A stretch of 64,000 bases of DNA from Moraxella caprae DSM 19149 (GTDB taxonomy: Bacteria; Pseudomonadota; Gammaproteobacteria; Pseudomonadales; Moraxellaceae), in NCBI RefSeq assembly GCF_000426885.1, contig NZ_AUGF01000005.1, forward strand, positions 40,300-104,299. The letters run 5' to 3'. The notes below the pieces were generated by a model, which searched no databases, had not been told where the DNA came from, and saw only the letters and a program-made list of their open reading frames with translations. Positions 28,452 through 36,417 of this stretch are shown here, piece by piece. Every line of letters starts with the position of its first letter. The stretch's first letter is position 1. The position numbers and the translations under genes were made by a program.

Positions 28452-29309
28452 ATGAAAAAACGCACAAGAGATTTATTGATTGGTGCAGGGCTTTTGGGGA
28501 TTGGCACGGTTGGTGCGATTGCGATGTTTACAAACAACCAATCAGGCTCGGGGTATATCGCAAGCCCAAGCAAAAACACCGTCCACGTCATCAGCCAGCC
28601 CACCAACCCCACCGCCATTGCCGACCAAAGTGGGCGGTCTTATACAGGGTATAACCAAAACCAACCGACCCATCATCAGCACCAGTCACCACAAGCGATG
28701 AACCAAGGTCCTGCCTATCAAGTAGAGCAAGGCAATTTTAACACGCCAACACCCCAATATGATACCAATGCCATAGGCTCGATATGCGCCCCCGAAGCCC
28801 TAAAAGTGGGTATCAAGCATTTTAGATATGCCGATGCCGACCCTAGCGACCTTGTGCCTAGTGGCTATGGCAGTGACCCGAAATTTAAGATTCATCGTGC
28901 CGCCAAACCTGCCTTACAAGAGATGATTAAGGCGGCTCGTGCTGACGGGGTTACGCTAACCCCTGGCTCTATCTTACGCACGTCAAGCCGTCAAGCCCAA
29001 ATCGTTGCCAATAAGAAAAAACAAGGACAAAGTGCCAAGCAAATCTATCATACATCCTCACACCCTGGTTACTCCGAACATCATACAGGGCTTGCGGTGG
29101 ATTTCTCACCGATTGACCACAGCTTTGCCAAAACAGCAGGATATCGCTGGTTACAACAGCATGCTCATGAGTACGGTTTTTACCAAACTTTCACCCCCGA
29201 CTATTCTAGATACAGTGGCGTTTCTGAAGAGTCGTGGCACTGGCGTTTTGAAGGCAAAAACAAAGAGTTCTCTTATGTCTTTGCCGATAGTATCAATCGT
29301 CGCTGTTAA
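28452..29309 (+). CDS. VanY-type D-alanyl-D-alanine carboxypeptidase (peptidase M15B)
   Basis: It is predicted to trim the terminal D-Ala of peptidoglycan stems in the periplasm as a zinc enzyme. I chose the ATG at 28452 (285 residues) because TTAGGTAATTTT precedes it; an ATG at 28431 adds seven residues. An N-terminal signal-anchor (LLIGAGLLGIGTVGAIAMF) is followed by a His/Gln/Asn-rich linker to about residue 95. The M15 domain then shows HPGYSEHHTGLAVDFS (zinc His and Asp) and EESWHWRFEG (catalytic Glu and zinc His). It is complete. A terminator follows. Confidence 0.88.
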   Translation: MKKRTRDLLIGAGLLGIGTVGAIAMFTNNQSGSGYIASPSKNTVHVISQPTNPTAIADQSGRSYTGYNQNQPTHHQHQSPQAMNQGPAYQVEQGNFNTPTPQYDTNAIGSICAPEALKVGIKHFRYADADPSDLVPSGYGSDPKFKIHRAAKPALQEMIKAARADGVTLTPGSILRTSSRQAQIVANKKKQGQSAKQIYHTSSHPGYSEHHTGLAVDFSPIDHSFAKTAGYRWLQQHAHEYGFYQTFTPDYSRYSGVSEESWHWRFEGKNKEFSYVFADSINRRC

Positions 29310-29330
29310 CGGTTTGTTAAATGTATAAAA

Positions 29331-29362
29331 ATAAAGCAGTTTTTGGGACTGCTTTATTTTTT
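29331..29362 (+). terminator. Terminator after vanY-like gene
   Basis: ATAAAGCAGT and ACTGCTTTAT (10-bp arms, 7-nt loop) followed by a T-run. Confidence 0.8.
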
Positions 29363-29378
29363 TATTTTTACCCAAGTG

Positions 29379-29407
29379 TTTACATTTGACAACACTTTAT
29401 TTATAAT
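29379..29407 (+). promoter_or_regulatory. Promoter of the HicA-like toxin-antitoxin pair
   Basis: TTTACA (29379-29384), a 17-bp spacer and a consensus TATAAT (29402-29407) lie 19 bp before the start codon at 29426. Confidence 0.6.
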
Positions 29408-29425
29408 ACAATTAAGACAAATATC

Positions 29426-29668
29426 ATGAAACACCATCCCAATAAAGAAATCAGCGATGCCATTGCATATGCATTAGAACACGGTTGGCATGTCATCGCC
29501 AGTGGCAAATCATCTCATGCTTATTACCGATTGCGATGCAACTTCGGGCATGGCGAACACCAAATGAGCATTTGGAGTACACCCAAAAACCCACAAAATC
29601 ATGCCAAACAAATCATCCGCAAAGTCAATGAATGCCAAGGAGAAAACAATGAACACCTACCACTTTAA
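29426..29668 (+). CDS. HicA-like small toxin (putative)
   Basis: This 80-residue basic protein has the HicA/dsRBD-like layout: an N-terminal helix with KEISDAIAYALEHGWHVI, then SGKSSHAYYRLRC carrying the His expected of HicA nucleases, MSIWSTPKNP, and a C-terminal helix (HAKQIIRKVNEC). HicA toxins are translation-dependent mRNA interferases. The order toxin-first with an overlapping larger partner is the HicAB pattern. Its stop overlaps the next gene by 20 bp, and a consensus promoter lies just upstream. The frame looks intact. The family assignment is by pattern and not certain. Confidence 0.65.
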   Translation: MKHHPNKEISDAIAYALEHGWHVIASGKSSHAYYRLRCNFGHGEHQMSIWSTPKNPQNHAKQIIRKVNECQGENNEHLPL

Positions 29669-30113
29669 TATCATCATTAGGGACGCAAACAGCCAAGATA
29701 GCACATTAGAAGACAGACTATTTGAAGCAGGTTGTGATGATGCCCTAGTCTGCCGTTTGGATGAACTTGTTTATTTGGAGTTTGACCGAGCCAGCGACAG
29801 TGCCAAAGCAGCCATCGCCAGTGCCTTTGATGATTTACATAAAGCAGGGTTTTACGACTTGATTTTACAAGAAAAAGGGGTGTCAAGCCTAAGTGAAATG
29901 GCAAAACGCCTTGGTGTGTCACGCATGACATTAAGTCATTATGCCAATGGTACCCGTGGCATGGGTAACTTTCCTAAACCTGTGGCAGGAGTATTGTCAG
30001 GATCTTTGCTATACGCTTGGCATGAAGTGGCAGACTGGCTATACCAACAAAATAAAATTAGCCAACCTGATTATGATGTGGCAAAAGCGGCAGGGGTTTT
30101 TAGTCTATTGTAA
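29649..30113 (+). CDS. Putative antitoxin with C-terminal helix-turn-helix
   Basis: I chose the ATG at 29649 (154 residues): GGAGAAAAC precedes it and it overlaps the toxin end by 20 bp. The N-terminal half (TYHFNIIIRDAN, LEDRLFEAGCDDALVC, LVYLEFDRASDS) resembles a small alpha/beta toxin-binding fold. The middle holds an HTH, SLSEMAKRLGVSRMTLSHYA, then GTRGMGNFPKPV. This suggests an antitoxin that also represses its own promoter. It is one of two apparently intact pairs in the window. Confidence 0.65.
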   Translation: MNTYHFNIIIRDANSQDSTLEDRLFEAGCDDALVCRLDELVYLEFDRASDSAKAAIASAFDDLHKAGFYDLILQEKGVSSLSEMAKRLGVSRMTLSHYANGTRGMGNFPKPVAGVLSGSLLYAWHEVADWLYQQNKISQPDYDVAKAAGVFSLL

Positions 30114-30130
30114 CGCTTAGACATGGCACT

Positions 30131-31657
30131 TCAAGGCTGTCCTGCCGTCCACTCTATCACTTCATCTAGCACATCATGGGCGTGGGTGCTATTACCTACT
30201 CCATCGGCATTAATGATAGCGACCACCACATACATCTTGCCTGATTGCCCCATGACATAACCTGCAATGCTTGCCACGTTGTTTAGTCTGCCAGTCTTAA
30301 TAAAAGCACGTTCTATCGCAGGGCTATGGGGACGGCGTTTGGCAAAGGTTGTCATCGTGCCTGTCCGCCCCACAATCGGCAAAGACGCTTTAAATGTCTC
30401 AAATGTCGGCTTGGTCTGACTAAATGCCAGAAGCTCGCCCAACGCCCTAGGGGCAACCACACAATCTCGGCACAGTCCTGACGCTCGGCTCATGATGGGG
30501 GCAGGCGTGGTAAGATGTTGTTGCCACCATGTATTTATCAGGGCAAAACTTTTGGGGTAATCACTGGTTTTTTGACCCATCATCAGGGGCAAAGATAACG
30601 CCACTTGCTCGGTCATGACGTTATTGGAGTATTGGTTAATCTGATAAATCTGCTCAGATAAAGGTTTGGAGGCAAAGGACAGCAAAGGCGATAACGTTCG
30701 CCCTACCCCATCATAAGGCTGTCGCAACCTAACCTGCCCAACAAAGTCCTTATCAAGGGCTTGCCATGCACCTTTGACCGCTTTGGTAATAAACGCTTCG
30801 CTGTCAGCAAAGGTCAGCCACTCACTCGCCTTCCCACAGCCCACACCCACTTGCCCTGTAATGGTCAAAGTATCGGCAGATAAGCCAAATTTTGGCTTGG
30901 TGCGACATGACTGGATATCGCCTTGTATCATGGTTGGTGCGTGAAAATCTGCCAATTTTGGCAGTACTTGTACCGCAACCGCACCATCTGTCGGACTAAA
31001 CTGCACTATCTCTGGCGACTGCCCAAATTGCCAATTTCCCGATGGTATCATACTCACTTCAAGCGTACCAAAATTTATCAAAAAGGCATTGGGCTGGGCA
31101 TTGTAGGCTCGCAATCCCTGCCCGTCAAAAGCATTAACATCTTGGGCAACATTGACAAAGCCAGTATTATCCACAATGATGTCGCCCTTAATGTGACGCA
31201 CGCCTCGAGCCGTCAGCTGTGAAAACATGGCACTAAGACGGTCATGAGTCAGCGATGGGTCGCCACTGCCTTTGATGATAAGATTCCCATATAAAGTATC
31301 GCCAACCACCACGCCATCGGTGTATAGCCGTGTCTGCCAACGATAATCCGCCCCCATCATATCCAAAGCGATGGCGGTGGTAATGAGCTTTTGGGTGGAT
31401 GCTGGGGTGCGTGGTTTATCCGCCAGATGACTGATGAGCGGTGCCGACCCATCGTTTGCCATTACCCAAATACTGATGTCATCGCTTGATAATCCGCTTT
31501 TGCTAAGCTTATCACTGATGGCAGATGGCAGGCTGGCTGATGTCTGTAAGTTGGCAGGAGTAGCAGGCTGTGTATTGGCAAATGCAGGTAACGCACAAAG
31601 CACGCTAAGACTTAGCGTGCTAATGATAAGTGAATAAGACATGGTCATGGCAGACAT
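30131..31657 (-). CDS. dacB: D-alanyl-D-alanine carboxypeptidase/endopeptidase (PBP4)
   Basis: DacB is a periplasmic penicillin-binding protein that cleaves D-Ala-D-Ala and cross-links. The 508-residue product has a signal peptide (cleavage after PAFA, near residue 28). The SxxK motif is STQK (Ser87, Lys90), the SxN motif is in YSNNVM, and the large PBP4-type insert lies between the first two motifs. The third motif, normally KTG, reads RTG (IVGRTGTM). The gene starts 3 bp after the PHA-type gene and is co-directional with dcd. Two further in-frame Met codons lie within six residues of the start. Confidence 0.92.
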   Translation of the reverse strand: MSAMTMSYSLIISTLSLSVLCALPAFANTQPATPANLQTSASLPSAISDKLSKSGLSSDDISIWVMANDGSAPLISHLADKPRTPASTQKLITTAIALDMMGADYRWQTRLYTDGVVVGDTLYGNLIIKGSGDPSLTHDRLSAMFSQLTARGVRHIKGDIIVDNTGFVNVAQDVNAFDGQGLRAYNAQPNAFLINFGTLEVSMIPSGNWQFGQSPEIVQFSPTDGAVAVQVLPKLADFHAPTMIQGDIQSCRTKPKFGLSADTLTITGQVGVGCGKASEWLTFADSEAFITKAVKGAWQALDKDFVGQVRLRQPYDGVGRTLSPLLSFASKPLSEQIYQINQYSNNVMTEQVALSLPLMMGQKTSDYPKSFALINTWWQQHLTTPAPIMSRASGLCRDCVVAPRALGELLAFSQTKPTFETFKASLPIVGRTGTMTTFAKRRPHSPAIERAFIKTGRLNNVASIAGYVMGQSGKMYVVVAIINADGVGNSTHAHDVLDEVIEWTAGQP

Positions 31658-31660
31658 GGA

Positions 31661-31948
31661 TTAAGCAAAATACTTATCCAAACCCTCTTGGATACCACTA
31701 CTAATCACACCCTTAAACGGCTTTGCCAAAAAGTTCAAATCCGCCTCAAAGATGACCTTATCACTGTCCAAGAACGCACGTCCGTCCACGCCTGCCTTAG
31801 TGATGTTTACGGTGTCGCTGTCCGCTCCCTCTTGGTAGGTCGCCTCAAAATCAAACTCTTGTTTTGCCTCTTCTAGCCATGCTTTGGCTTTGGTGCGAGC
31901 GGTGGCAAGGTCAAAGTTATGACGTTTTTCAATACGTAAATCAGACAT
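31661..31948 (-). CDS. Polyhydroxyalkanoic-acid-system family protein
   Basis: This 95-residue protein shows the family pattern: IEKRHNFDLATARTKAKAWLEE at the N-terminus, DTVNITKAGVDGRAFL, and VIFEADLNFLAKPFKGVI with a C-terminal helix (GIQEGLDKYF). The family is often called putative PHA granule-region protein, but no PHA genes lie nearby, so function is open. It sits between dcd (39 bp upstream) and dacB (3 bp downstream) and is probably co-transcribed. Confidence 0.78.
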   Translation of the reverse strand: MSDLRIEKRHNFDLATARTKAKAWLEEAKQEFDFEATYQEGADSDTVNITKAGVDGRAFLDSDKVIFEADLNFLAKPFKGVISSGIQEGLDKYFA

Positions 31949-31987
31949 AATATTCTCTTCTTTAAATAATAAATGCTAAATGACAAG

Positions 31988-32557
31988 TTAAGTTTTTGGC
32001 AAGGTGACGCCCGTTTGCCCTTGATATTTACCACCCCTATCTTTATAGGAAGTTTCGCAGACTTCATCAGACTGGAAAAACAGCATTTGAGCCACGCCCT
32101 CACCAGCATAGATACGGGCAGGTAGATTGGTGGTGTTACTAAATTCTAAGGTAACATGCCCTTCCCACTCAGGTTCTAAGGGCGTGACATTGACGATAAT
32201 GCCACAGCGAGCATAGGTGGATTTGCCCAGACAAACGGTCAGCACATCACGGGGGATTTTAAAATACTCCACCGTGCGAGCTAGGGCAAATGAGTTGGGC
32301 GGAATGATACACTCATCGCCAACAATATCAATAAAACTTTTCTCATCAAAGTTCTTAGGGTCAACGATGGCAGAATGTACGTTGGTAAACACCTTAAATT
32401 CATTAGCACAGCGGACATCATAGCCATAGCTTGACGTGCCGTAGCTTACGATTTTCTCGCCATCGCTATTATGGCGGACTTGGTTAGGCTCAAACGGGGC
32501 AATCATCTCATGTTCGGTCGCCATTTGGCGAATCCAGCGGTCTGACTTAATCGACAT
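31988..32557 (-). CDS. dcd: dCTP deaminase
   Basis: Dcd deaminates dCTP to dUTP, the main route to thymidylate precursors in enterobacteria and relatives. The 189-residue product has normal length. It shows the start [24 protein letters not shown], the catalytic region [48 protein letters not shown], and [14 protein letters not shown] near the C-terminus. It heads a minus-strand run dcd, PHA-type gene, dacB. With nrdB 1.3 kb away, two deoxynucleotide-synthesis genes lie in this area, though on opposite strands. Confidence 0.97.
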   Translation of the reverse strand: MSIKSDRWIRQMATEHEMIAPFEPNQVRHNSDGEKIVSYGTSSYGYDVRCANEFKVFTNVHSAIVDPKNFDEKSFIDIVGDECIIPPNSFALARTVEYFKIPRDVLTVCLGKSTYARCGIIVNVTPLEPEWEGHVTLEFSNTTNLPARIYAGEGVAQMLFFQSDEVCETSYKDRGGKYQGQTGVTLPKT

Positions 32558-32664
32558 GTTATTCTCTTATGATATGGGACAAAACATTATAGCAAAATTC
32601 TTGGCTTTTTTAAACACATGAAAAAACCGCCAAATGACGGCTTTTCTATCACGCCCCTAGCCCA

Positions 32665-32967
32665 TCATTCATGATAATAGTCGTTTAACTTAGCAAACAC
32701 CACAAAAAGCAGTCCATAACACACCACGCTGGTCACGAACAATATCAGCAGATTGGTCAAAGTTCGCTCGTTATTGATGATGTTTGACAAAAAACCAAAT
32801 GCCGACACATTGCCCCAAAACAGGTAGTTTATAAGTAACTGTATGACAAATCCCACCGCACAAACCCCGTGCGTGATGGCGGTTGCCTTTGTGGAATGAA
32901 TGACAATAAAATAAACACCAATGGCAAATACGATAAGATAGACAATAAACGACACTAAATAAATCAT
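32665..32967 (-). CDS. Small integral membrane protein (paralogue of the 33070 gene)
   Basis: I chose the ATG at 32967 (100 residues): an AGGGGAA ribosome site lies 8 bp upstream, and the resulting start MIYLVSFIVYLIVF matches the paralogue. The protein has four hydrophobic stretches (residues 3-25, 31-50, 58-66, 72-92) and a short C-terminal tail (KLNDYYHE). The two proteins share start, spacing and end (KxxDYYxE), so they arose by duplication. Function is unknown. Confidence 0.7.
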   Translation of the reverse strand: MIYLVSFIVYLIVFAIGVYFIVIHSTKATAITHGVCAVGFVIQLLINYLFWGNVSAFGFLSNIINNERTLTNLLILFVTSVVCYGLLFVVFAKLNDYYHE

Positions 32968-33069
32968 GGAAAATTCCCCTGCCAATCCATTTTACGCTCG
33001 TGATAAGAGCTTACAAAAATTAAGGCTTTTAATCCAAAATAATTATCAATCTCACGTCAAGACAAATCA

Positions 33070-33369
33070 TCACTCTTGATAATAATCATAAGCCTTGATT
33101 AGCATCACAAACAATGCTGAGTAGCAAAAAATACTGATAAGACACAGCACCATCAAATTAAAGGCACTGCGGTCATGGTCAAGATGAGCCAACAACTCAA
33201 ACACCCCCAAATGCCCAAGCCCAACATAATTAATCAAAATCTGTGTACAAAAACCGATAAACACCAAAATACCCACCCATCGCTCGGCACGGTCTGGCAT
33301 TTTTTTGATGAACGCCATGCCAAGAATAAAAATCAGTGCATACCACACCACCGATACTGCATAAATCAT
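33070..33369 (-). CDS. Small integral membrane protein (paralogue of the 32665 gene)
   Basis: This is a 99-residue, four-segment membrane protein with start MIYAVSVVWYALIF and end IKAYDYYQE. It aligns over its length with the downstream neighbour, including a shared QILINY/QLLINY motif in the second segment. The SD AGGGGGA sits close before the ATG. The genes are 102 bp apart and probably co-transcribed. I do not recognise a named family. Confidence 0.7.
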   Translation of the reverse strand: MIYAVSVVWYALIFILGMAFIKKMPDRAERWVGILVFIGFCTQILINYVGLGHLGVFELLAHLDHDRSAFNLMVLCLISIFCYSALFVMLIKAYDYYQE

Positions 33370-33710
33370 GAGAATCCCCCTGTGTGAACAAAAATTGATT
33401 TAAAATGAATGATTTATATGTATCGCTATTGTAACACAATTTTTGGGTTTTGATTGTGGGTATTTTTTAAACAGTTGTTTGCCCATGATATTCTCCCGAC
33501 CTTTATAACACCATTTGCCATTTAAAAATATTTTACAAATAAATCAACCACTTTTGCATGAAAAATAGATTGGTTTTTCAGGCTTTACCAATCCCACCAT
33601 TATTTTGGCTAAAATCTCACAAAAATCAATTCCTTATCCAAAATTTTCCCCATTTTGCCAAAAAATTCCTGCTAAGACACAAAAATTATGCTAAAATGGC
33701 GCGCCATCAA

Positions 33711-33757
33711 ACACATGATATAGTGATTTTATTTTAAAATAACACCATATTTAGATA
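33711..33757 (+). promoter_or_regulatory. Two NrdR-box-like sites upstream of nrdB
   Basis: Box 1 (ACACATGATATAGTGA, 33711-33726) matches 13 of 16 positions of the NrdR consensus ACACWATATATWGTGT. Box 2 (ACACCATATTTAGATA, 33742-33757) matches about 11. Their starts are 31 bp apart, the three-turn spacing typical of paired NrdR boxes, and they lie 50-100 bp before nrdB. The 33370-33808 gap otherwise shows AT-rich sequence and no gene. Confidence 0.6.
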
Positions 33758-33808
33758 ACAAGACCCAGCTTTCCCTTTATTTATAAAAATCAATCATCAG
33801 AGAGCATC

Positions 33809-34906
33809 ATGCAGTATTCTATCTTTCCCCAAACCAAAAACGACCCCCTAAAAGAACCCATGTTTTTTGGGCAAGCGGTGAACGTCTCTCGCTATGACCA
33901 ACAGCGTCATCCTGTGTTTGAACAACTCATTGAAAAGCAGTTGTCGTTTTTTTGGCGACCCGAAGAGATAGACGTCAGCCGTGATAGGATTGATTTTAGT
34001 GAATTATCCGCCCCTGCTCAGCACATTTTTTTGTCTAACCTAAAATACCAAACCTTGCTTGACAGCATTCAAGGACGTAGCCCTAATGCGGTGCTATTGC
34101 CCATTGTGTCCTTGCCAGAGCTTGAGACATGGATTGAGACGTGGTCATTTAGTGAGACCATTCATAGCCGTAGTTATACGCATATCATTCGCAACATCGT
34201 CAATGACCCGAGCGTGATTTTTGATGACATTATGGATAACGAGCATATCCTTGCCCGTGCCAAAGACATCGCCGTGTATTATGATGATTTGTATGAAGCC
34301 AGTCAGCTGTATAACCTGACAGGCAGGGGCGATTTGCGTGAGCTTAAAAAGAAGCTGTACCTATGTATCGTGGCGGTCAATGTTCTAGAAGCCATTCGTT
34401 TTTATGTGTCGTTTGCTTGCTCATTTGCCTTTGCCGAAAATAAGGTTATGGAAGGTAACGCCAAAATCATCAAGATGATTGCCCGTGATGAAGCCTTACA
34501 CCTAAACGGCACACAGCACATCATCAATCTCATGCGACACGGTCAAGATGACCCCGAGATGGTCGAGATTGCCAAAGAATGCCAAGATGAAGCGATTGAG
34601 ATTTTCCGTGTCGCCGCCGAACAAGAAAAAGACTGGGCAAGCTATCTGTTCAAAGACGGCTCAATCATCGGACTAAACCGTGATATCCTGTGCCAGTATG
34701 TTGAATATATCACCAACACCCGCATGTTGGCGATTGGTCTGCCTGCCATTTTTAACACCAAATCCAACCCCATTCCTTGGATAAATGCGTGGCTATCATC
34801 GGACAACGTGCAAGTCGCCCCCCAAGAAACCGAAATCACCACTTATCTGGTCGGTCAGATTGACAGTGATTTGGACGGGGTGGATTTGGACGATTTTGAA
34901 CTCTAA
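33809..34906 (+). CDS. nrdB: Ribonucleoside-diphosphate reductase class Ia, beta subunit
   Basis: NrdB carries the diferric-tyrosyl radical cofactor needed by NrdA to reduce ribonucleotides. The 365-residue product shows the E. coli-like NrdB pattern: [56 protein letters not shown] with iron ligands, [26 protein letters not shown] and the acidic end [11 protein letters not shown] that docks to NrdA. No nrdA is encoded beside it; upstream is a non-coding gap. A [2Fe-2S] ferredoxin gene follows after 17 bp. Candidate NrdR boxes precede it. Confidence 0.97.
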   Translation: MQYSIFPQTKNDPLKEPMFFGQAVNVSRYDQQRHPVFEQLIEKQLSFFWRPEEIDVSRDRIDFSELSAPAQHIFLSNLKYQTLLDSIQGRSPNAVLLPIVSLPELETWIETWSFSETIHSRSYTHIIRNIVNDPSVIFDDIMDNEHILARAKDIAVYYDDLYEASQLYNLTGRGDLRELKKKLYLCIVAVNVLEAIRFYVSFACSFAFAENKVMEGNAKIIKMIARDEALHLNGTQHIINLMRHGQDDPEMVEIAKECQDEAIEIFRVAAEQEKDWASYLFKDGSIIGLNRDILCQYVEYITNTRMLAIGLPAIFNTKSNPIPWINAWLSSDNVQVAPQETEITTYLVGQIDSDLDGVDLDDFEL

Positions 34907-34923
34907 TCACAAAAGTATCAATC

Positions 34924-35286
34924 ATGCCGTGGATTTTTACAGACGAAATGCGGTTTTATCTGCATGAAGGTGAGAGCTTGCTTGATGGTATGTTACGCAC
35001 CGAACATAAAGACGTGCGTTATATGTGTCGTCAGGGCTTTTGTGGGGCGTGCAAAATGCGTGTCAAAGGAGCAACAGACGCCCCCAAAGCCAAACAAACC
35101 CCACTGGCACACCTAGATGATGATGAAGTGCTGGCGTGCTGTTGTGTGCCGACAGGGACGATGGTGGTCAGCTATGATACGGACAAACCAAACAAATCAT
35201 GGCAACATCAGCGTACAGATGGGGCTTGGCATTTACAAAAAACATCTATCATCAGCCGTCAGATTTTTTATAAAATAGACGGATGA
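34924..35286 (+). CDS. NrdB-associated [2Fe-2S] ferredoxin (YfaE-like)
   Basis: This 120-residue plant-type ferredoxin domain has the cluster motif CRQGFCGACKMRV, with the fourth Cys in VLACCCVP. E. coli YfaE, encoded next to nrdB, delivers electrons to maintain or rebuild the NrdB diferric-tyrosyl cofactor. The same position here (17 bp after nrdB) supports that role. Compared with YfaE it has a ~30-residue C-terminal extension (SWQHQRTDGAWHL onward). A miniature element follows 12 bp after its stop. Confidence 0.88.
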   Translation: MPWIFTDEMRFYLHEGESLLDGMLRTEHKDVRYMCRQGFCGACKMRVKGATDAPKAKQTPLAHLDDDEVLACCCVPTGTMVVSYDTDKPNKSWQHQRTDGAWHLQKTSIISRQIFYKIDG

Positions 35287-35300
35287 TGTGCTTTTGCTTA

Positions 35301-35516
35301 GGGCGTACCTACCTTTTGTATTCGCAATGAAAAATGCCTGTTTAAAAAAGCAGGGGAATCGCCCGTCTTTCAAGGAAAAATGCAGGCTGTGAGTTTTCTA
35401 TCAGACAAATTTTTGACTTCAAGCCACAAGATTTAGCCATTTTTCATGCAAAAACATTATTTTCTTTCTATAAACACCCTAAAATGTAAATTGTGTTATA
35501 AAGGTTCAAAACGCCC
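35301..35516 (+). repeat. Miniature inverted-repeat element, copy B (216 bp)
   Basis: The ends GGGCGTACC and the complementary ...AACGCCC are flanked by TA on both sides (35299-35300, 35517-35518). The core matches copy A (CGCAATGAAAAATG, TTTCAAGGAAAAA, CTATCAGACAAATTTTTGACTTC, TTTAGCCATTTTTCATGC). The right-hand TA overlaps the ATG start codon of the next gene (35518), so the element supplies its whole upstream region. Confidence 0.75.
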
Positions 35517-35517
35517 T

Positions 35518-36417
35518 ATGACCCTAACCCGTTTTCCCATCAATAAAAAAACCTTGCTCATCGGTGTCATTGCCCTTAGTCTGACGGTGGGCGGTATTGC
35601 CTTATCGGGCAGTCTGTCAGGCAATCTATCTCGAAACCAAAAGTCCGCCAAAGACTCTGTTAATACCGAATCGTCAGCAGACGTGGCAAGCATGGTTGTT
35701 ACCCCTGCCACAGCAAGTGTGGATAACCCTGATATTCAAAACAACAAAGAAACAACGCAAGCGGTGAGTTATGTCGCCTTGGCTGATGCCACGCTTGATG
35801 TCGCCCAAAAACAAGACATCTCACGCCAAATCAAGAACTTAGAACACACAGGCAGTACATCGGGTGGTGTATTGACCCATGAGTTCAAATCCGCCACGCA
35901 TGCCAAAATGTCTTATCGCTTTGGGCGAAAACATCCCCTTGCCTTTGAAATGGTAAAAATCAAAGATACTTTGCCGTTAGGCTTTGTGCTGACAGGGCGA
36001 GCGTATGAAGGGGTGCTTGGCGAGACGGGTTTTGATGGGGTGTACCGCCTATTTGAACACCCTAACACCAAAGCACGCCTTGAAATCACCGAAACCCACA
36101 TTCATCCCGACAAGCCCTTAATACTCATCAAAGAGCTGTACCGTGAAGACATGAACGGCACGCCCCTAAGGTTTGAGCAACTTATCGATAAAAAGGGTGA
36201 TGTCTATTATCATGGCGAGTTCGTGGCGGGCGACCGTTATGTTAGCATGACCAGTCGTGGCATGAATCTGCCTGAGTTTATGACGGTACTGGACATGACA
36301 CTCACACAAGCCAAAGCGGTTGTAATTTTGCCGTTTGCATTTACCCCCTTAACCATACTACATCTTAGCACCGCAATCAAACCCATCACGAATGGACTGT
36401 TCATGCTCATAAAGTAG
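35518..36417 (+). CDS. Membrane-anchored or exported protein of unknown function
   Basis: I chose the ATG at 35518 (299 residues); upstream in-frame sequence belongs to the miniature element. A hydrophobic N-terminal segment (LLIGVIALSLTVGGIALSG) follows a Lys-containing start, suggesting a signal anchor. The mature part is polar to residue ~80, then has beta-rich sequence with GFVLTGRAYEGVLGETGFDG, YRLFEHPNTKARLEITE and YHGEFVAGDRYVSM. No family is recognised. The C-terminus (AKAVVILPFAFTPL) overlaps the end of rnd on the opposite strand by 60 bp, so the true end could be altered by a frameshift. Confidence 0.6.
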   Translation: MTLTRFPINKKTLLIGVIALSLTVGGIALSGSLSGNLSRNQKSAKDSVNTESSADVASMVVTPATASVDNPDIQNNKETTQAVSYVALADATLDVAQKQDISRQIKNLEHTGSTSGGVLTHEFKSATHAKMSYRFGRKHPLAFEMVKIKDTLPLGFVLTGRAYEGVLGETGFDGVYRLFEHPNTKARLEITETHIHPDKPLILIKELYREDMNGTPLRFEQLIDKKGDVYYHGEFVAGDRYVSMTSRGMNLPEFMTVLDMTLTQAKAVVILPFAFTPLTILHLSTAIKPITNGLFMLIK

